A DNA stretch of 64,000 nt, from assembly GCA_031180725.1 (NCBI GenBank), contig JAPSLO010000001.1:496001-560000 (forward strand), in the 5' to 3' direction. The notes under the pieces are model-generated. The model searched no databases. It saw only the letters and a program-made list of their open reading frames with translations, and was not told where the DNA came from. Position numbers and translations under genes: made by a program. This document shows, in pieces, positions 52,693 to 62,400 of the stretch (position 1 is its first letter; every line of letters begins with the position of its first letter). Source of the stretch: Roseomonas sp. (lineage in GTDB: Bacteria; Pseudomonadota; Alphaproteobacteria; Acetobacterales; Acetobacteraceae).

Positions 52693-53841
52693 ATGCCCAA
52701 GGCTCCACGCCTGCTCACCGCCCTGGAGATCAACGAGGTCTCGGTGGTGGACGAACCCGCGAACGAGGACGCGCGGATCGTGCTTCTCAAGGCGGCGAAT
52801 GCCGTGCCTGGCGTGACCGCGATCCGCAAGGCGCTGGCCGATTTGGGCGGGGAAGCGGCCGAGGCGTTCGACAATGCGCTGGCCGAGAACGGCGACACCA
52901 TCGCGGCGCTGGTGGCCAAGGAAAAGGGCGAAGACCTGGCGGTCATGGCCCATGCCCTGGGTGAGAGCATCGCCTCAATCGTGGAGAGCGGCGACGCCGA
53001 CCAGCGCGACGAGCTGATCGCTGAGACCACCGAGCAGTTCACCAAGGCGGTGGCCGAGGCGGCCGAGGCCGAGGGCATCGAGAAGGCGCAGCCTGGCGCG
53101 CCGAAGGGCAAAGGCGACGGCTTCAAGCCCTGCGGTGACTGCCCCGATATCGCGTCGAGCCGTGCCGCAGGCGCATGCGCCGCCGAGAAGGTGGCGAAGG
53201 CCGCCGGGGTCGAGGGTGACCTGACGCCGATCTCGGCATTTGCGGTGAGCGTGCAGAAGGCCGCCCAGACCTTCGCCGAGCTGAACGCCGGCCGCGAGGA
53301 GCGCGAGAAGCTCAACCGCATGGTCTGGGCGCTTCAGGACAGCATCAGCTCGATCATGTCGGACCCGGAAACGGCCGACAAGAAAGGCGCCGTGCTGAAG
53401 AGCGTCGAGGAGTTCAACGCGGCCGTGCAGTCGATGGCCGGCGAGCTGGAAAGCGTGAGCAAGGCTGCCGGCGGCGCCGGCGACAAGGAGAGTGGGGCGA
53501 TGCCGCACGAGCGCGAGGACGTGGTGAAGAGCCTTCAAGGCGAGGTCGCGGTGCTGAAGGCCCGCGAGGCGCGCCGCGAGGCAGTGGAGAAGGCGCGCGG
53601 CCTGCTGCCCGCGGGTGGCCCGGTCGAGCAGCTCGCAGACCTGATGGTCGAGATGCCCGCCGAGCAGGCCACCAAGCTGGAAAACGTGGTGAAGGCCCTG
53701 GTCGCGCAGGCCAAGACCGAGGCGCTGTTCAAGAGCTTCGGCGCGGCTGGCAGCGGCAACGCCGACATGATCGCCGAGAGCCCCGTGGTGAAGGCGGCCC
53801 GGGCCCATGCGGAGCAGGTCCAGAAGGCGCGCGGGCGCTGA
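52693..53841 (+). CDS. phage scaffold-like / prohead protein
   Basis: N-terminus LLTALEINEVSVVDEPANEDARIVLLK resembles a protease C-terminal tail; long helical acidic body; between protease and decoration genes. Confidence 0.65.
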   Translation: MPKAPRLLTALEINEVSVVDEPANEDARIVLLKAANAVPGVTAIRKALADLGGEAAEAFDNALAENGDTIAALVAKEKGEDLAVMAHALGESIASIVESGDADQRDELIAETTEQFTKAVAEAAEAEGIEKAQPGAPKGKGDGFKPCGDCPDIASSRAAGACAAEKVAKAAGVEGDLTPISAFAVSVQKAAQTFAELNAGREEREKLNRMVWALQDSISSIMSDPETADKKGAVLKSVEEFNAAVQSMAGELESVSKAAGGAGDKESGAMPHEREDVVKSLQGEVAVLKAREARREAVEKARGLLPAGGPVEQLADLMVEMPAEQATKLENVVKALVAQAKTEALFKSFGAAGSGNADMIAESPVVKAARAHAEQVQKARGR

Positions 53842-53878
53842 TCGCGCCTGACGGAGCCTGGCGAAAGGAGAACCGCAG

Positions 53879-54262
53879 ATGCCTACCATCACCATGAAGC
53901 CCACGCTGGGCGATGTGCTGAAGCACGAGTACGACCGCGCCTACTGCCGCGAAGCAGGCACGCTGAAGGCCGGCACCAACTACGCGGTCGGCACCGTGCT
54001 GGCCCGCGACGCTGACGACGGCAAGCTCGTGGTTTGCGTGAACGACACCGCCGCCGATGGCTCGCACACGCCCGTGGGCATCCTGCTCGCTGATGTGGAC
54101 GCCACCGATGGCGACAAGACCGGCGTCTACCTGGCCCGCGGGCCGGCGATGCTGTCCGCAAACCAGATCGTGTGGGGCGACACGATCAACGACGCAGCGA
54201 AGAAGGCAGCGAAGCTCGCCATCCTCGCCAGCCTCGGCATCGTCGCCCGCACCACCGCCTGA
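53879..54262 (+). CDS. head decoration protein (lambda gpD-like)
   Basis: AGTNYAVGTVLARDADDGKLVVCVNDTAADGSHTPVGILLADVDATDGDKTGVYLARGPAML. Confidence 0.82.
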   Translation: MPTITMKPTLGDVLKHEYDRAYCREAGTLKAGTNYAVGTVLARDADDGKLVVCVNDTAADGSHTPVGILLADVDATDGDKTGVYLARGPAMLSANQIVWGDTINDAAKKAAKLAILASLGIVARTTA

Positions 54263-54298
54263 TCCCAACCCATCGCATCCTGACGCGGGGGATACCCG

Positions 54299-55342
54299 AT
54301 GCCCGAATTCATCAATCCGTTTGACGAGGCGCCGGGCTACGACCTCGCCTCGATGACCGCGGCGATCAACATCCTGCCCAACGAGTACGGGCGGATCAAC
54401 GAACTGGGCCTGTTCCGCGGCGAAGGCATCGCCACGCGCACGCCCATCATTGACATCAAGGAGGGCGTGCTGAACCTCCTGCCCAGCGTGCCGGTCGGCG
54501 GCCCGCCCACCATGGCGAACCGCGACCAGCGCAGCATGAAGGCCTTTGTGATCCCGCACATCCCGCACGAAGACAAGATCGTGCCGGAGGATCTCCAGGG
54601 CATCCGCGCCTTCGGCACGGTGGATCAGACCGACCCGCTGGCCAAGGTGATGAACGAGCGCCAGATGAAGATGCGCATGAAGCACGGGCAGACGCTCGAA
54701 TTCATGCGCATCTCGGCGCTGAAGGGCATCCTCGTCGATGGCGCCGGCGTCACGCTCTACAACTGGTTCACCGAGTTCGGCGTCACCAAGAAGACGGTGG
54801 ACTTCGTGCTCGGCACCAGCACCACCGACGTGGGTGCGAAGTGCCGCGAGGTGGTGCGCTGGATCAAGAAGAACCTGCGCGGCGAGAGCATGACCGGCGT
54901 CCACGCGCTGGTCAGCCCCACCTTCTGGGACAAGTTCATCCACCACGCCGAGGTGCGCGAGGCCTACAAGTACTTCGAGAACAAGAACGGGAAGAACCCC
55001 CTGCGCGAGGACACGCGCGAGGGTTTTAAGTTCCACGGCATCACGTTCGAGGAGTACGACGCGACCTTCACCCTCGCCGATGGCACCACCACGGCCGACG
55101 CCTTCTCCGGCAACGTGAGTGAGACCAACGGCACGGCCTTCCCGCTCGGCACGCGCGAGACCTTCGCCAATTACTACGCGCCGGCCAACTGGATGGAGAC
55201 GGTGAACACCCGCGGCCTGGAGCTCTATTCCCGCCAGGTGACCGCGGATGACGGCTCCGGCGTGCGCCTCATCACCCAGAGCAACCCGCTCCCGATGGTG
55301 CGGCGCCCGGCGCTGATCGTCGAGCTCACCACGAGCAACTGA
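54299..55342 (+). CDS. major capsid protein (lambda gpE-like)
   Basis: 347 aa; MPEFINPFDEAPGYDLASMTAAINILPNEYGRINELGLF...VNTRGLELYSRQVTADDGSGVRLITQSNPLPMVRRPALIVEL. Confidence 0.92.
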   Translation: MPEFINPFDEAPGYDLASMTAAINILPNEYGRINELGLFRGEGIATRTPIIDIKEGVLNLLPSVPVGGPPTMANRDQRSMKAFVIPHIPHEDKIVPEDLQGIRAFGTVDQTDPLAKVMNERQMKMRMKHGQTLEFMRISALKGILVDGAGVTLYNWFTEFGVTKKTVDFVLGTSTTDVGAKCREVVRWIKKNLRGESMTGVHALVSPTFWDKFIHHAEVREAYKYFENKNGKNPLREDTREGFKFHGITFEEYDATFTLADGTTTADAFSGNVSETNGTAFPLGTRETFANYYAPANWMETVNTRGLELYSRQVTADDGSGVRLITQSNPLPMVRRPALIVELTTSN

Positions 55343-55352
55343 TCGGCGCGCC

Positions 55353-55808
55353 GTGGCCTGGACCTACACCGCTGACTTCAGCCAGCCGCGCGACATGGCG
55401 CGGCTGCTGCTGGGCGATACCTCCTCGGCCGAGCAGCTCTGCTCGGACGAAGAGGTGGCGCTCGCCTTGTCGGAGGTCGGCGGCAACGAGTACCTGGCCG
55501 CGGCATGGCTCGCCGATCGCCTGGCGGCCCGCTTCGCGGGCGATGAGGCGGTGTCGGGCGATGGCCTCTCCCTTTCCGGCTCGTCGCAGCGGAGCGCCTC
55601 CTATCGCACCCTCGCGGCGAACCTGCGCAGCGAAGCGGCGCGGCGAGGGGGCGCCGTGCTGGCCGATGCGCCGGGCGGTGGCGCGCTGGTCCTGACCGGC
55701 GCGCGCCGTTCCGACTTGGCGGCGGCCGATGCGGATCTGGACCGGCCGCGCTTCGCGTTCCGCCGCGAGCTGCCCCTGGTTCCTGACGTGGATGAGGTGG
55801 TGCTGTGA
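55353..55808 (+). CDS. head-tail connector-like protein
   Basis: Position after capsid; MAWTYTADFSQPRDMARLLLGDTSSAEQLCSDEEVALALSEVGGNEYLAAAWLADRLAARFAGD. Confidence 0.65.
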   Translation: MAWTYTADFSQPRDMARLLLGDTSSAEQLCSDEEVALALSEVGGNEYLAAAWLADRLAARFAGDEAVSGDGLSLSGSSQRSASYRTLAANLRSEAARRGGAVLADAPGGGALVLTGARRSDLAAADADLDRPRFAFRRELPLVPDVDEVVL

Positions 55809-56197
55809 CCACCCGCCTCGCACAGCGAGCCCAGCGGGCGGTGCGCCGGCTGGCCCAGATCAGCCCGGCCAGCGCGACCCTGCGCCGGCGCGCCATGGGC
55901 GGCTACGACCCGGCCACGGGTCGCACCGCGGCCCCGGTCGTGTCCGAGATCCCTGTGGTCGGCGCTCGGTTCTCCTATGGGCGCCACACCGGCGCCGATG
56001 GCCTGGCCGCGGCCCGTGCGGTTGCGCTGCTGCCCGCGGTGACGCTGGTGAATGGCGTCGAGCAGCCCGTGGAGCCGCGCGAGAACGACGAGCTGGTCGA
56101 TCTGGCCGGCACCGTGTGGGCGATCCGCAAGGTACATCCGCGCAGCATGGGTGGTGCTGTGATCGGCACGCGCTGCGAGCTGGGGGCAGGGGCGTGA
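55805..56197 (+). CDS. head closure-like protein
   Basis: Order and size; PVVSEIPVVGARFSYGRHTG...NDELVDLAGTVWAIRKVHP. Confidence 0.55.
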   Translation: MTTRLAQRAQRAVRRLAQISPASATLRRRAMGGYDPATGRTAAPVVSEIPVVGARFSYGRHTGADGLAAARAVALLPAVTLVNGVEQPVEPRENDELVDLAGTVWAIRKVHPRSMGGAVIGTRCELGAGA

Positions 56198-56616
56198 GCA
56201 ACGCAGCCGCAGCCTCCGCCTTCACCGTGAAGCTCGATGCCTGGCTCGCCAAGAGCAAGGAGAGCGCGCGGCTGAAATTCCTCGACGTGTGCCTGGAGGC
56301 CGCCGAGCGGGTGGTTCACCGCACGCCGGTGGACACGGGCTTCTGCCGGGCGATGTGGAGCGTCTCGATCAATCAGCCGCCCGTGGCGAAGCCGGTGCAG
56401 CCTGGCGATGCATGGAAGGCGATCGGCGGCGACGCGGCCGCGGCACTCGCCATCGGCAAGATCGAGCCCGTTGTGATGAGCGTGCAGATCGCCGATCGGG
56501 TCTGGATCTACAACGCGACGGCCTACGCGCCGAAGCTGGAGGACGGCCACTCCAAACAGGCCCCGCTCGGCATGGTGAAGGTCACCGTGGCCGAGATGAA
56601 GGCGAAGTATTCGTGA
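56194..56616 (+). CDS. HK97 gp10-like tail completion protein
   Basis: GTG start; AAERVVHRTPVDTGFCRAMWSVSIN...IYNATAYAPKLEDGHSKQAPLGMVKVTVAEM. Confidence 0.72.
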   Translation: MSNAAAASAFTVKLDAWLAKSKESARLKFLDVCLEAAERVVHRTPVDTGFCRAMWSVSINQPPVAKPVQPGDAWKAIGGDAAAALAIGKIEPVVMSVQIADRVWIYNATAYAPKLEDGHSKQAPLGMVKVTVAEMKAKYS

Positions 56617-57044
56617 AGCCCGGTTGGGAAGCGGCCGAGCTCGCCATCAGCGCCGCGTTCGACGCGGCGTGGCGGGTCAATGGCGCGCTGCGCACGCCGG
56701 TGCATTGGCCCGCCGATCGGAGCTTCGCGATGCCGGCCGGCGAGCCTTGGGTGCGTCTCAGCATCCAGTGGGGCGAGGGCCGCCGCGTCTCGGTTGGGCC
56801 CGCGCTCGATCGGCACACCGGCGTGGTCACGGTGCAGGTCTTCACCCCGGCGGGCAGCGGCAACGCGGTGAACAGCGAGCTCTGCGACGCCGCCGCCGAA
56901 GCCCTCGCCGACCGGCGCCTGCCCTGCGAGGGCGGGCGGGTCGCTTTCGGCACCGCCAGCCTGCGGGTGATCGGGGACGATCGCGGCGGCGGTCCCTGGA
57001 GGCAACAGAACGTCTCGGTGCCGTTCCGCCGGGACAAGTCGTGA
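56613..57044 (+). CDS. tail terminator-like protein
   Basis: GTG start 56613 in frame of track ORF 56289..57044; order and size typical. Confidence 0.6.
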   Translation: MKPGWEAAELAISAAFDAAWRVNGALRTPVHWPADRSFAMPAGEPWVRLSIQWGEGRRVSVGPALDRHTGVVTVQVFTPAGSGNAVNSELCDAAAEALADRRLPCEGGRVAFGTASLRVIGDDRGGGPWRQQNVSVPFRRDKS

Positions 57045-57074
57045 GCGTAGGCCCCACGGGGCAGGAGGCAGGCC

Positions 57075-58511
57075 ATGGCCGTCGATAGCGATCAGGTAAC
57101 ACTGCACTATGTGTGGGAAGTCACGCCCGGCGTAACACCGAGCACCCCGGCTTTCCGCGAGCTCCGCACGACCACTCCCGAGGTCAGCATGGAGCCGGAG
57201 CACATCGAGAGCGCCGAGCTGAACCGGCACCGCCAGAGCACCGACTTTGGCCTGGCCGGCCTGAATGTCGGCGGCCAGGTCGGGCTGGAGATCAGCTACG
57301 GCAACGCCGACGAATGGGTCGAGGCGGCGATGTGCGGGACCTGGGCCAAGAAGGCCAATGGCACCATCGCGAGCTGCACCGTCTCTGCCTTCACCGTGAG
57401 CAATGCCACCAACTTCAAGAAGGGCATGGTGGTGCGGGTCGCGGGCATGGCGAACGCGGCCAACAACGGACTTTTCGTGCTGGCCGCGGATGGCTCTGGC
57501 GGCACGGTGGGCGTGACCGGCCTCACCGCGGAAGGATCGGCCCCGGCCGGTGCGACCATGACCTGCGTGGGCTTCCAGGCCGCGTCCGGCGATATGGCGG
57601 CGGCGGCGGGCCCGGCCCGGCTGACGATGACCAGCGCGTCCGGCGACTTCACCGCGCTGGGCCTCGCGGTGGGCGAATGGATCAAGGTCGGCGGTTCTGC
57701 CGCTGCCAACCAGTTCGCGATCGACGCCGACAACAACGGCTGGGCCCGCATCTCGGCCATCACGGCAACCACGCTGACCTTCGATATCGCTCCGGCCGGC
57801 TGGGGCGCTGACGCAGGCACCGGCAAGTCGATCCGGCTGACCTTCGGCGACCGCCTCATCCCCGGCACAACGCGCCGCTCTGCTTCGGTGCAGCGCCGGT
57901 TCTACGATGCGGCCAGCACGATTTATGAAAACTCGCGGCGCCAGGAGGCCGGCTCTCTGGCCTTCGAGTTCCGCCCGCGCGACTACGCCAAGGCCACGCT
58001 CACCCTGATTGGAGACGACGGCGACTACAACGGCGCGATCGCGGGGCAGACCGATGTGGCCGCGCCAACCAACGACCCGATGAACACCGGCGCTGATCTC
58101 GGCCGCTGCGGCGTCGACGGCGTGGCAGCGGGCTCGAACGGTGACGACTATGTGCAGAGCCTCAGCTTCACCATCGACAACCGGCTGCGGAACCGCGCCG
58201 CGCTGGGCAAGCGAGGCTGGGCCGGGCGCGGCCTGGGCAAGCTGGGTATCGAGGGCCAGGGCGACCTGTACTTCGGTAACACCACGCTGGCCCAGAAGGC
58301 GCTGACCAACGCCGATGTGCAGGTGGATCTCCGCCTTTCCGACAGCGCAGGCCGCACCGTGCTGTTCGACCTGCCGGCGGTGAAATTTGCGGCCGTGCCG
58401 CGCGTCGGCGGCTCCGGCCAGGATGTGATGCTGACCGGCCGGTTCCGCGCGCGGCGCCACAAGACGCTCGGCTATCCGCTGCTGATCCAGCGTTATCCCG
58501 AGCTGCTCTGA
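57075..58511 (+). CDS. major tail tube protein
   Basis: 478 aa; TTTPEVSMEPEHIESAELNRHRQSTDFGLAGLNVGGQVGLEISYGNADEWVEAAMCG... typical of phage tail tube proteins. Confidence 0.75.
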   Translation: MAVDSDQVTLHYVWEVTPGVTPSTPAFRELRTTTPEVSMEPEHIESAELNRHRQSTDFGLAGLNVGGQVGLEISYGNADEWVEAAMCGTWAKKANGTIASCTVSAFTVSNATNFKKGMVVRVAGMANAANNGLFVLAADGSGGTVGVTGLTAEGSAPAGATMTCVGFQAASGDMAAAAGPARLTMTSASGDFTALGLAVGEWIKVGGSAAANQFAIDADNNGWARISAITATTLTFDIAPAGWGADAGTGKSIRLTFGDRLIPGTTRRSASVQRRFYDAASTIYENSRRQEAGSLAFEFRPRDYAKATLTLIGDDGDYNGAIAGQTDVAAPTNDPMNTGADLGRCGVDGVAAGSNGDDYVQSLSFTIDNRLRNRAALGKRGWAGRGLGKLGIEGQGDLYFGNTTLAQKALTNADVQVDLRLSDSAGRTVLFDLPAVKFAAVPRVGGSGQDVMLTGRFRARRHKTLGYPLLIQRYPELL

Positions 58512-58594
58512 CCGCTCAGGGGCGGCAGGGCGCCCCATGACTACGGCCGCGGCGCCCTGGCCGCCGCGGCGCATCCCCAGGAGGCCCCCAGGCC

Positions 58595-59119
58595 ATGGAT
58601 ACCCAGAACAGCTCCGCCCCCGCCGACACGCAGGAAGCGGTCAACCTCTACGACGTGTTCGCCACCGACCCGCAGGCCGAGACCGAGGGCAAGTGGGTGC
58701 CGTTCGCCAATTCCCGGTTCCGCATCCGCTCGGCCAGCTCGAAGGCCTACCAGCAGGTCCGCACCAAGCAGCTCCGCGCCCAGGCCCCGCTGCTGCGCGC
58801 CAATGGCGGCGTGCTCCCGCCCGACGAGGTGACCGCGGCCGAGGTCGGCCTGGCCTGCACCGCGATCGTAGGCTGGGAGAACGTGCCGGTTCCGCCCTGG
58901 TGGGACGCGAAGAAGTACGCGGGCCCGCTGCTGCCCTACAGCGCGGCGAACGCCAAGGCGCTCATGGCTGACCCGCGACTGCACCGGCTGCGCAGCTCCA
59001 TCCTGAACGCCGCGGAGAGCTACGACACGTTCCGCTCGGCCGAGACTGCCGCGCTGGAGGGAAACTCCGCGTCTGCCTCCGGTGGCAACTCGAACACGGT
59101 GAACGAGCCGACCGCCTGA
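58595..59119 (+). CDS. tail assembly chaperone (G-like, zero-frame product)
   Basis: 174 aa between tail tube and tape measure; contains GGGAAAC slippery heptamer. Confidence 0.78.
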   Translation: MDTQNSSAPADTQEAVNLYDVFATDPQAETEGKWVPFANSRFRIRSASSKAYQQVRTKQLRAQAPLLRANGGVLPPDEVTAAEVGLACTAIVGWENVPVPPWWDAKKYAGPLLPYSAANAKALMADPRLHRLRSSILNAAESYDTFRSAETAALEGNSASASGGNSNTVNEPTA

Positions 59120-59460
59120 TCGCCGCGGCGCTGGAGCGGGGGAGACCACCCCCGCGTAGCGCCCTGGAGCGGCCGGAAGTCGAGCCGGCCGCCGAGCCCT
59201 TCTGGGATGCCTGGTGGGCGCTGCACGCCCATCGGGAGATCGCGGTGGGCATGGGGATCGTGGTTCCGCAGCCACTCGCCTATTCCGAGTGCGCCGCCTA
59301 CGCCAGGGACCACGGTTTCGCGGACACGCTGGTGGAGCTCAACGAGTTCCTCCGGCTGATGAGGGCAATGGACGCCGAGTTCAGGGCGTACGAAGCCGAA
59401 GAGCGTGCCAAGGGGGCGCCGCCTAACGCGCCGCCCGGAGCCGGGCAGGATGAGCGGTAG
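58595..59460 (+). CDS. tail assembly chaperone GT-like fusion via -1 frameshift at 59059-59065
   Basis: G GGA AAC in correct phase; -1 frame open from 59065 to TAG at 59458-59460. Confidence 0.75.
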
Positions 59461-62400
59461 CACGGGCGGGGGCGACGGGGCCGAGCAGGACATCCTGAAG
59501 CTCGGCATCGACGCATCCGGCGTGAAGCGCGGCGGCAACGAGGCCGAGGCCGCGCTGGACAAGGTGAAGGAGGCCGCCCAGGACGCGGCCGGCGCGCTCG
59601 ATAAGGTCGCGCCGGCCTCGACCACGGCTGGCGCCGGCCTGTCCAAGGTGCCCGGCCCCGCTCAGCAGGCTGGGGCCGGCCTCACCGGCGTCACCACCGC
59701 TGCGACCGGCGCCAGCACGGCTCTGGGTAAGGTGCCTGGCGCCGCCGCCGGCGCCGCGGCCGGGGCCGACAAAACCCGTGACGCCGCCAAGAAGGCGGCC
59801 GAGGCCTTCAAGGATTGGGAGCGGGCGCTCGCCGCTCTCGACGCCGGGGCGGCGAAGGTGAAGCCGCGCGTCGATGAGCTGGCCCAGCAGTTCCAGCGCA
59901 GCGGCCTGGTGAGCAGCCAGGCGGCCCAGAAGATGGCCGAGCTGCACGTCGCCATGGAGACGAACCGGAAGCAGGCCTTGGCGCTCGGCCAGGGCCTTTC
60001 CGAGGTGAACGGCTGGCTGGCCGGCCGGCTGCACGGCTCGGTCAATCAGGTCGGCTCGGCGGTCCGCGGCACGGCGGATCGGATGCGGGATCTGGGCAGC
60101 AGCGCGCGGCTCACTGCCCGCGAGCTCCAGATGCTCGCCCCGCAGCTCAACGACATCTTCACCCAGCTCTCGATGGGCCAGGGCGTGATGATGACGCTGA
60201 TGGCCCAGGGCCCGCAGATCGTGCAGGGCTTCGGCGGCGTCACGCCGATGTTCAGTCGCATCGTGCAGGTTTTGGGTGCTGGGCGGCTCGCCGTGGCTGG
60301 CTTTGCAGCGGCGGGCGTCGCGGCGATCGCTGCGCACAACGCGCATGAGGGGGCTCTGGCTTCGCTGCGGAACCGCCTTCGCACGGTGAGCGACGAGTAC
60401 ACCGAGACGGCCAATGCGGTGGAGGCGGCGTCACGCCGGATCGCTCGCACCACCTTCGGCGTGTCGCGCGAGAATGCCCAGGACGCGAACATCGCGCTGC
60501 GCGGTGCCGGGCGGGGCCTTGGCCCGATCGACGTGGGCGCGCTCACCGCCGATATCGCGGACTTCAGCCGCACCGTGGCCACCGATTTCGCCGGCGCGAC
60601 CCAGCTCATGACCCGGCTGATGCGCGACCCGGCCCAGGTCGTGCAGGAGCTCGCCGACAAGGGCTTCCCCGGGCTGAACCAATCCCTGATCGTGACCCTG
60701 GAGGCGCTCCAGCGCGGCGGCTCGCGCGCCGAGGCGTTCCAGATCGCACTCGACCGGATCCGGCAGCAGACCCGCGGCGCGCGGGAGGACGTGTCGCCGC
60801 TCAGCAGAGCGTGGGAAGAGCTGAGCAAGGCGATGGGCGAGTTCTGGGACGCGATCGGGCCCGCCGTGGTCGGCGCCGGTGCCGTCCTGCTCAACTGGCT
60901 CGCCTCGCTGGCGCGCGGCATGACCGGGGTCATCCGGGCGATCAACCAGCTTCGGCGCATGCCCTCAACCAACGCCGGCCCGGTGAGCCTGGACGAGGTG
61001 GGCTCGGCCTATGAGGGGCTGCGCAACCCGAGCTTCGGCCGCGCCCTGGCCCAGACCGAAAGCGGCGGCACGCCAGGCGCCGTCAACGCCCAGGGCTACC
61101 TGGGTCTTTACCAGTTCGGCGCGGCCCGGCTCGCCGATCTTGGCGTCTACCGGCCCGCGCCTGGCGAGAACCTGCGGGGCAACGCCTTCGGCGGCAGCTT
61201 CGCCATCCCCGGCTTCGCGGGGGTGCAGACCCGGGAGGACTTCCTCGCCAACGCGCAGGCTCAGGAGGAGGTGTTCCGCCGGCACGTCGAGCGGCTCGAC
61301 GCGGTGATCGACGCGCTGGGCGTGCTGGGCACCGATCTCACCATTGGCGGCGTGCGGGTGAACCGCGAGGGCCTCCGCGCGGTGGGCCACCTTGGCGGCG
61401 AGGAAGGGCTGGCCCGCTTCGTGGCGAGCCGCGGCGAGCACAACCCGGGCGATGCCAACGGCACCCGGCTCATGGACTACTTCCGGGCCTTCAGCGTGCA
61501 GGCCGACCGGGTCGAGGTGGACGGTGATCGGGTCACCGTGCCGGGCGGCGGCCCGGCGCCTGGCGCCAGCAGCAGCCAGGTAATCGAGGTGGGGCGGCCT
61601 GGTGGTGACATGGACCGCGCCCTTCGCATCGCCCGCGGATCCGAGAACGTGGTGGCGCCGGATCTGGGCCGTGTCACGAACCTAGAGAGCGTGCAGCGGG
61701 CCATCGAGCTGCTGGAGCGGATGCGCGAGGTCTCCTCCGATCCGCGCCTCACCGATGTGCTCGACAGCGGGCTCCAGCGGCTCCGCGCCACCGCGGAGAC
61801 CCTGCGCGACCCGATCGAGCGATACATCGAGGAGATCCGCCGGTCGGCCGCCGTGGCCGAGCAGGCCGGCGAGCCGCACCAGCGGCTCACCGAGCGCATG
61901 CAGGCCTTCGACGAGGCGATGCGCCAGCAGGGCGTCGTGGTGAGCACGGCCGACCGCATGCGGGTCATGGTCGAGGTCATCAAGGAGCTCAACGCGGGCT
62001 TTGCCGGGGTGACGCGCGAGGTGGAGCGGCAGATCGCCTCCACCCAGACCATGACGGCCGCCTACCAGCGCGGCGATGAGGCCGTGGCGCGGGCGACCGA
62101 GCGTGAGCGGGCTATCGCCGAGGTGCGCAGGGCAGGGGTGCAGGGCGCCGAGGCTCAGGCCGTGGCGGTGGATGCCCTGGCCGAGAAGTACCGGCAGCTC
62201 ACCGTGGTGGAGGTGGACCGGCAGAGCGCGGCCGGCGCGCGCGAAGCGGAACGGCAGATCGAGTTGCTGGAAGCCGAGGCTCGCCTGGCCGGCGCCACGG
62301 CCGACGAGCGCGAGCGGGAGCTCGCGGCGCTGCGCGAGCGGCAGCGGATCCAGCGCGGCGGCGGCGACGTGAACAGCGGGGCCAGCCAGGCGGCGATGGA

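Noticed and set aside
56523-58574. 683-aa minus-strand ORF
   Set aside because: Antisense to tail completion and tail tube genes.
59423-60346. Minus-strand ORFs 59423..60346 and 60046..60972
   Set aside because: Antisense to the tape measure, which is the continuous open frame to the window edge.
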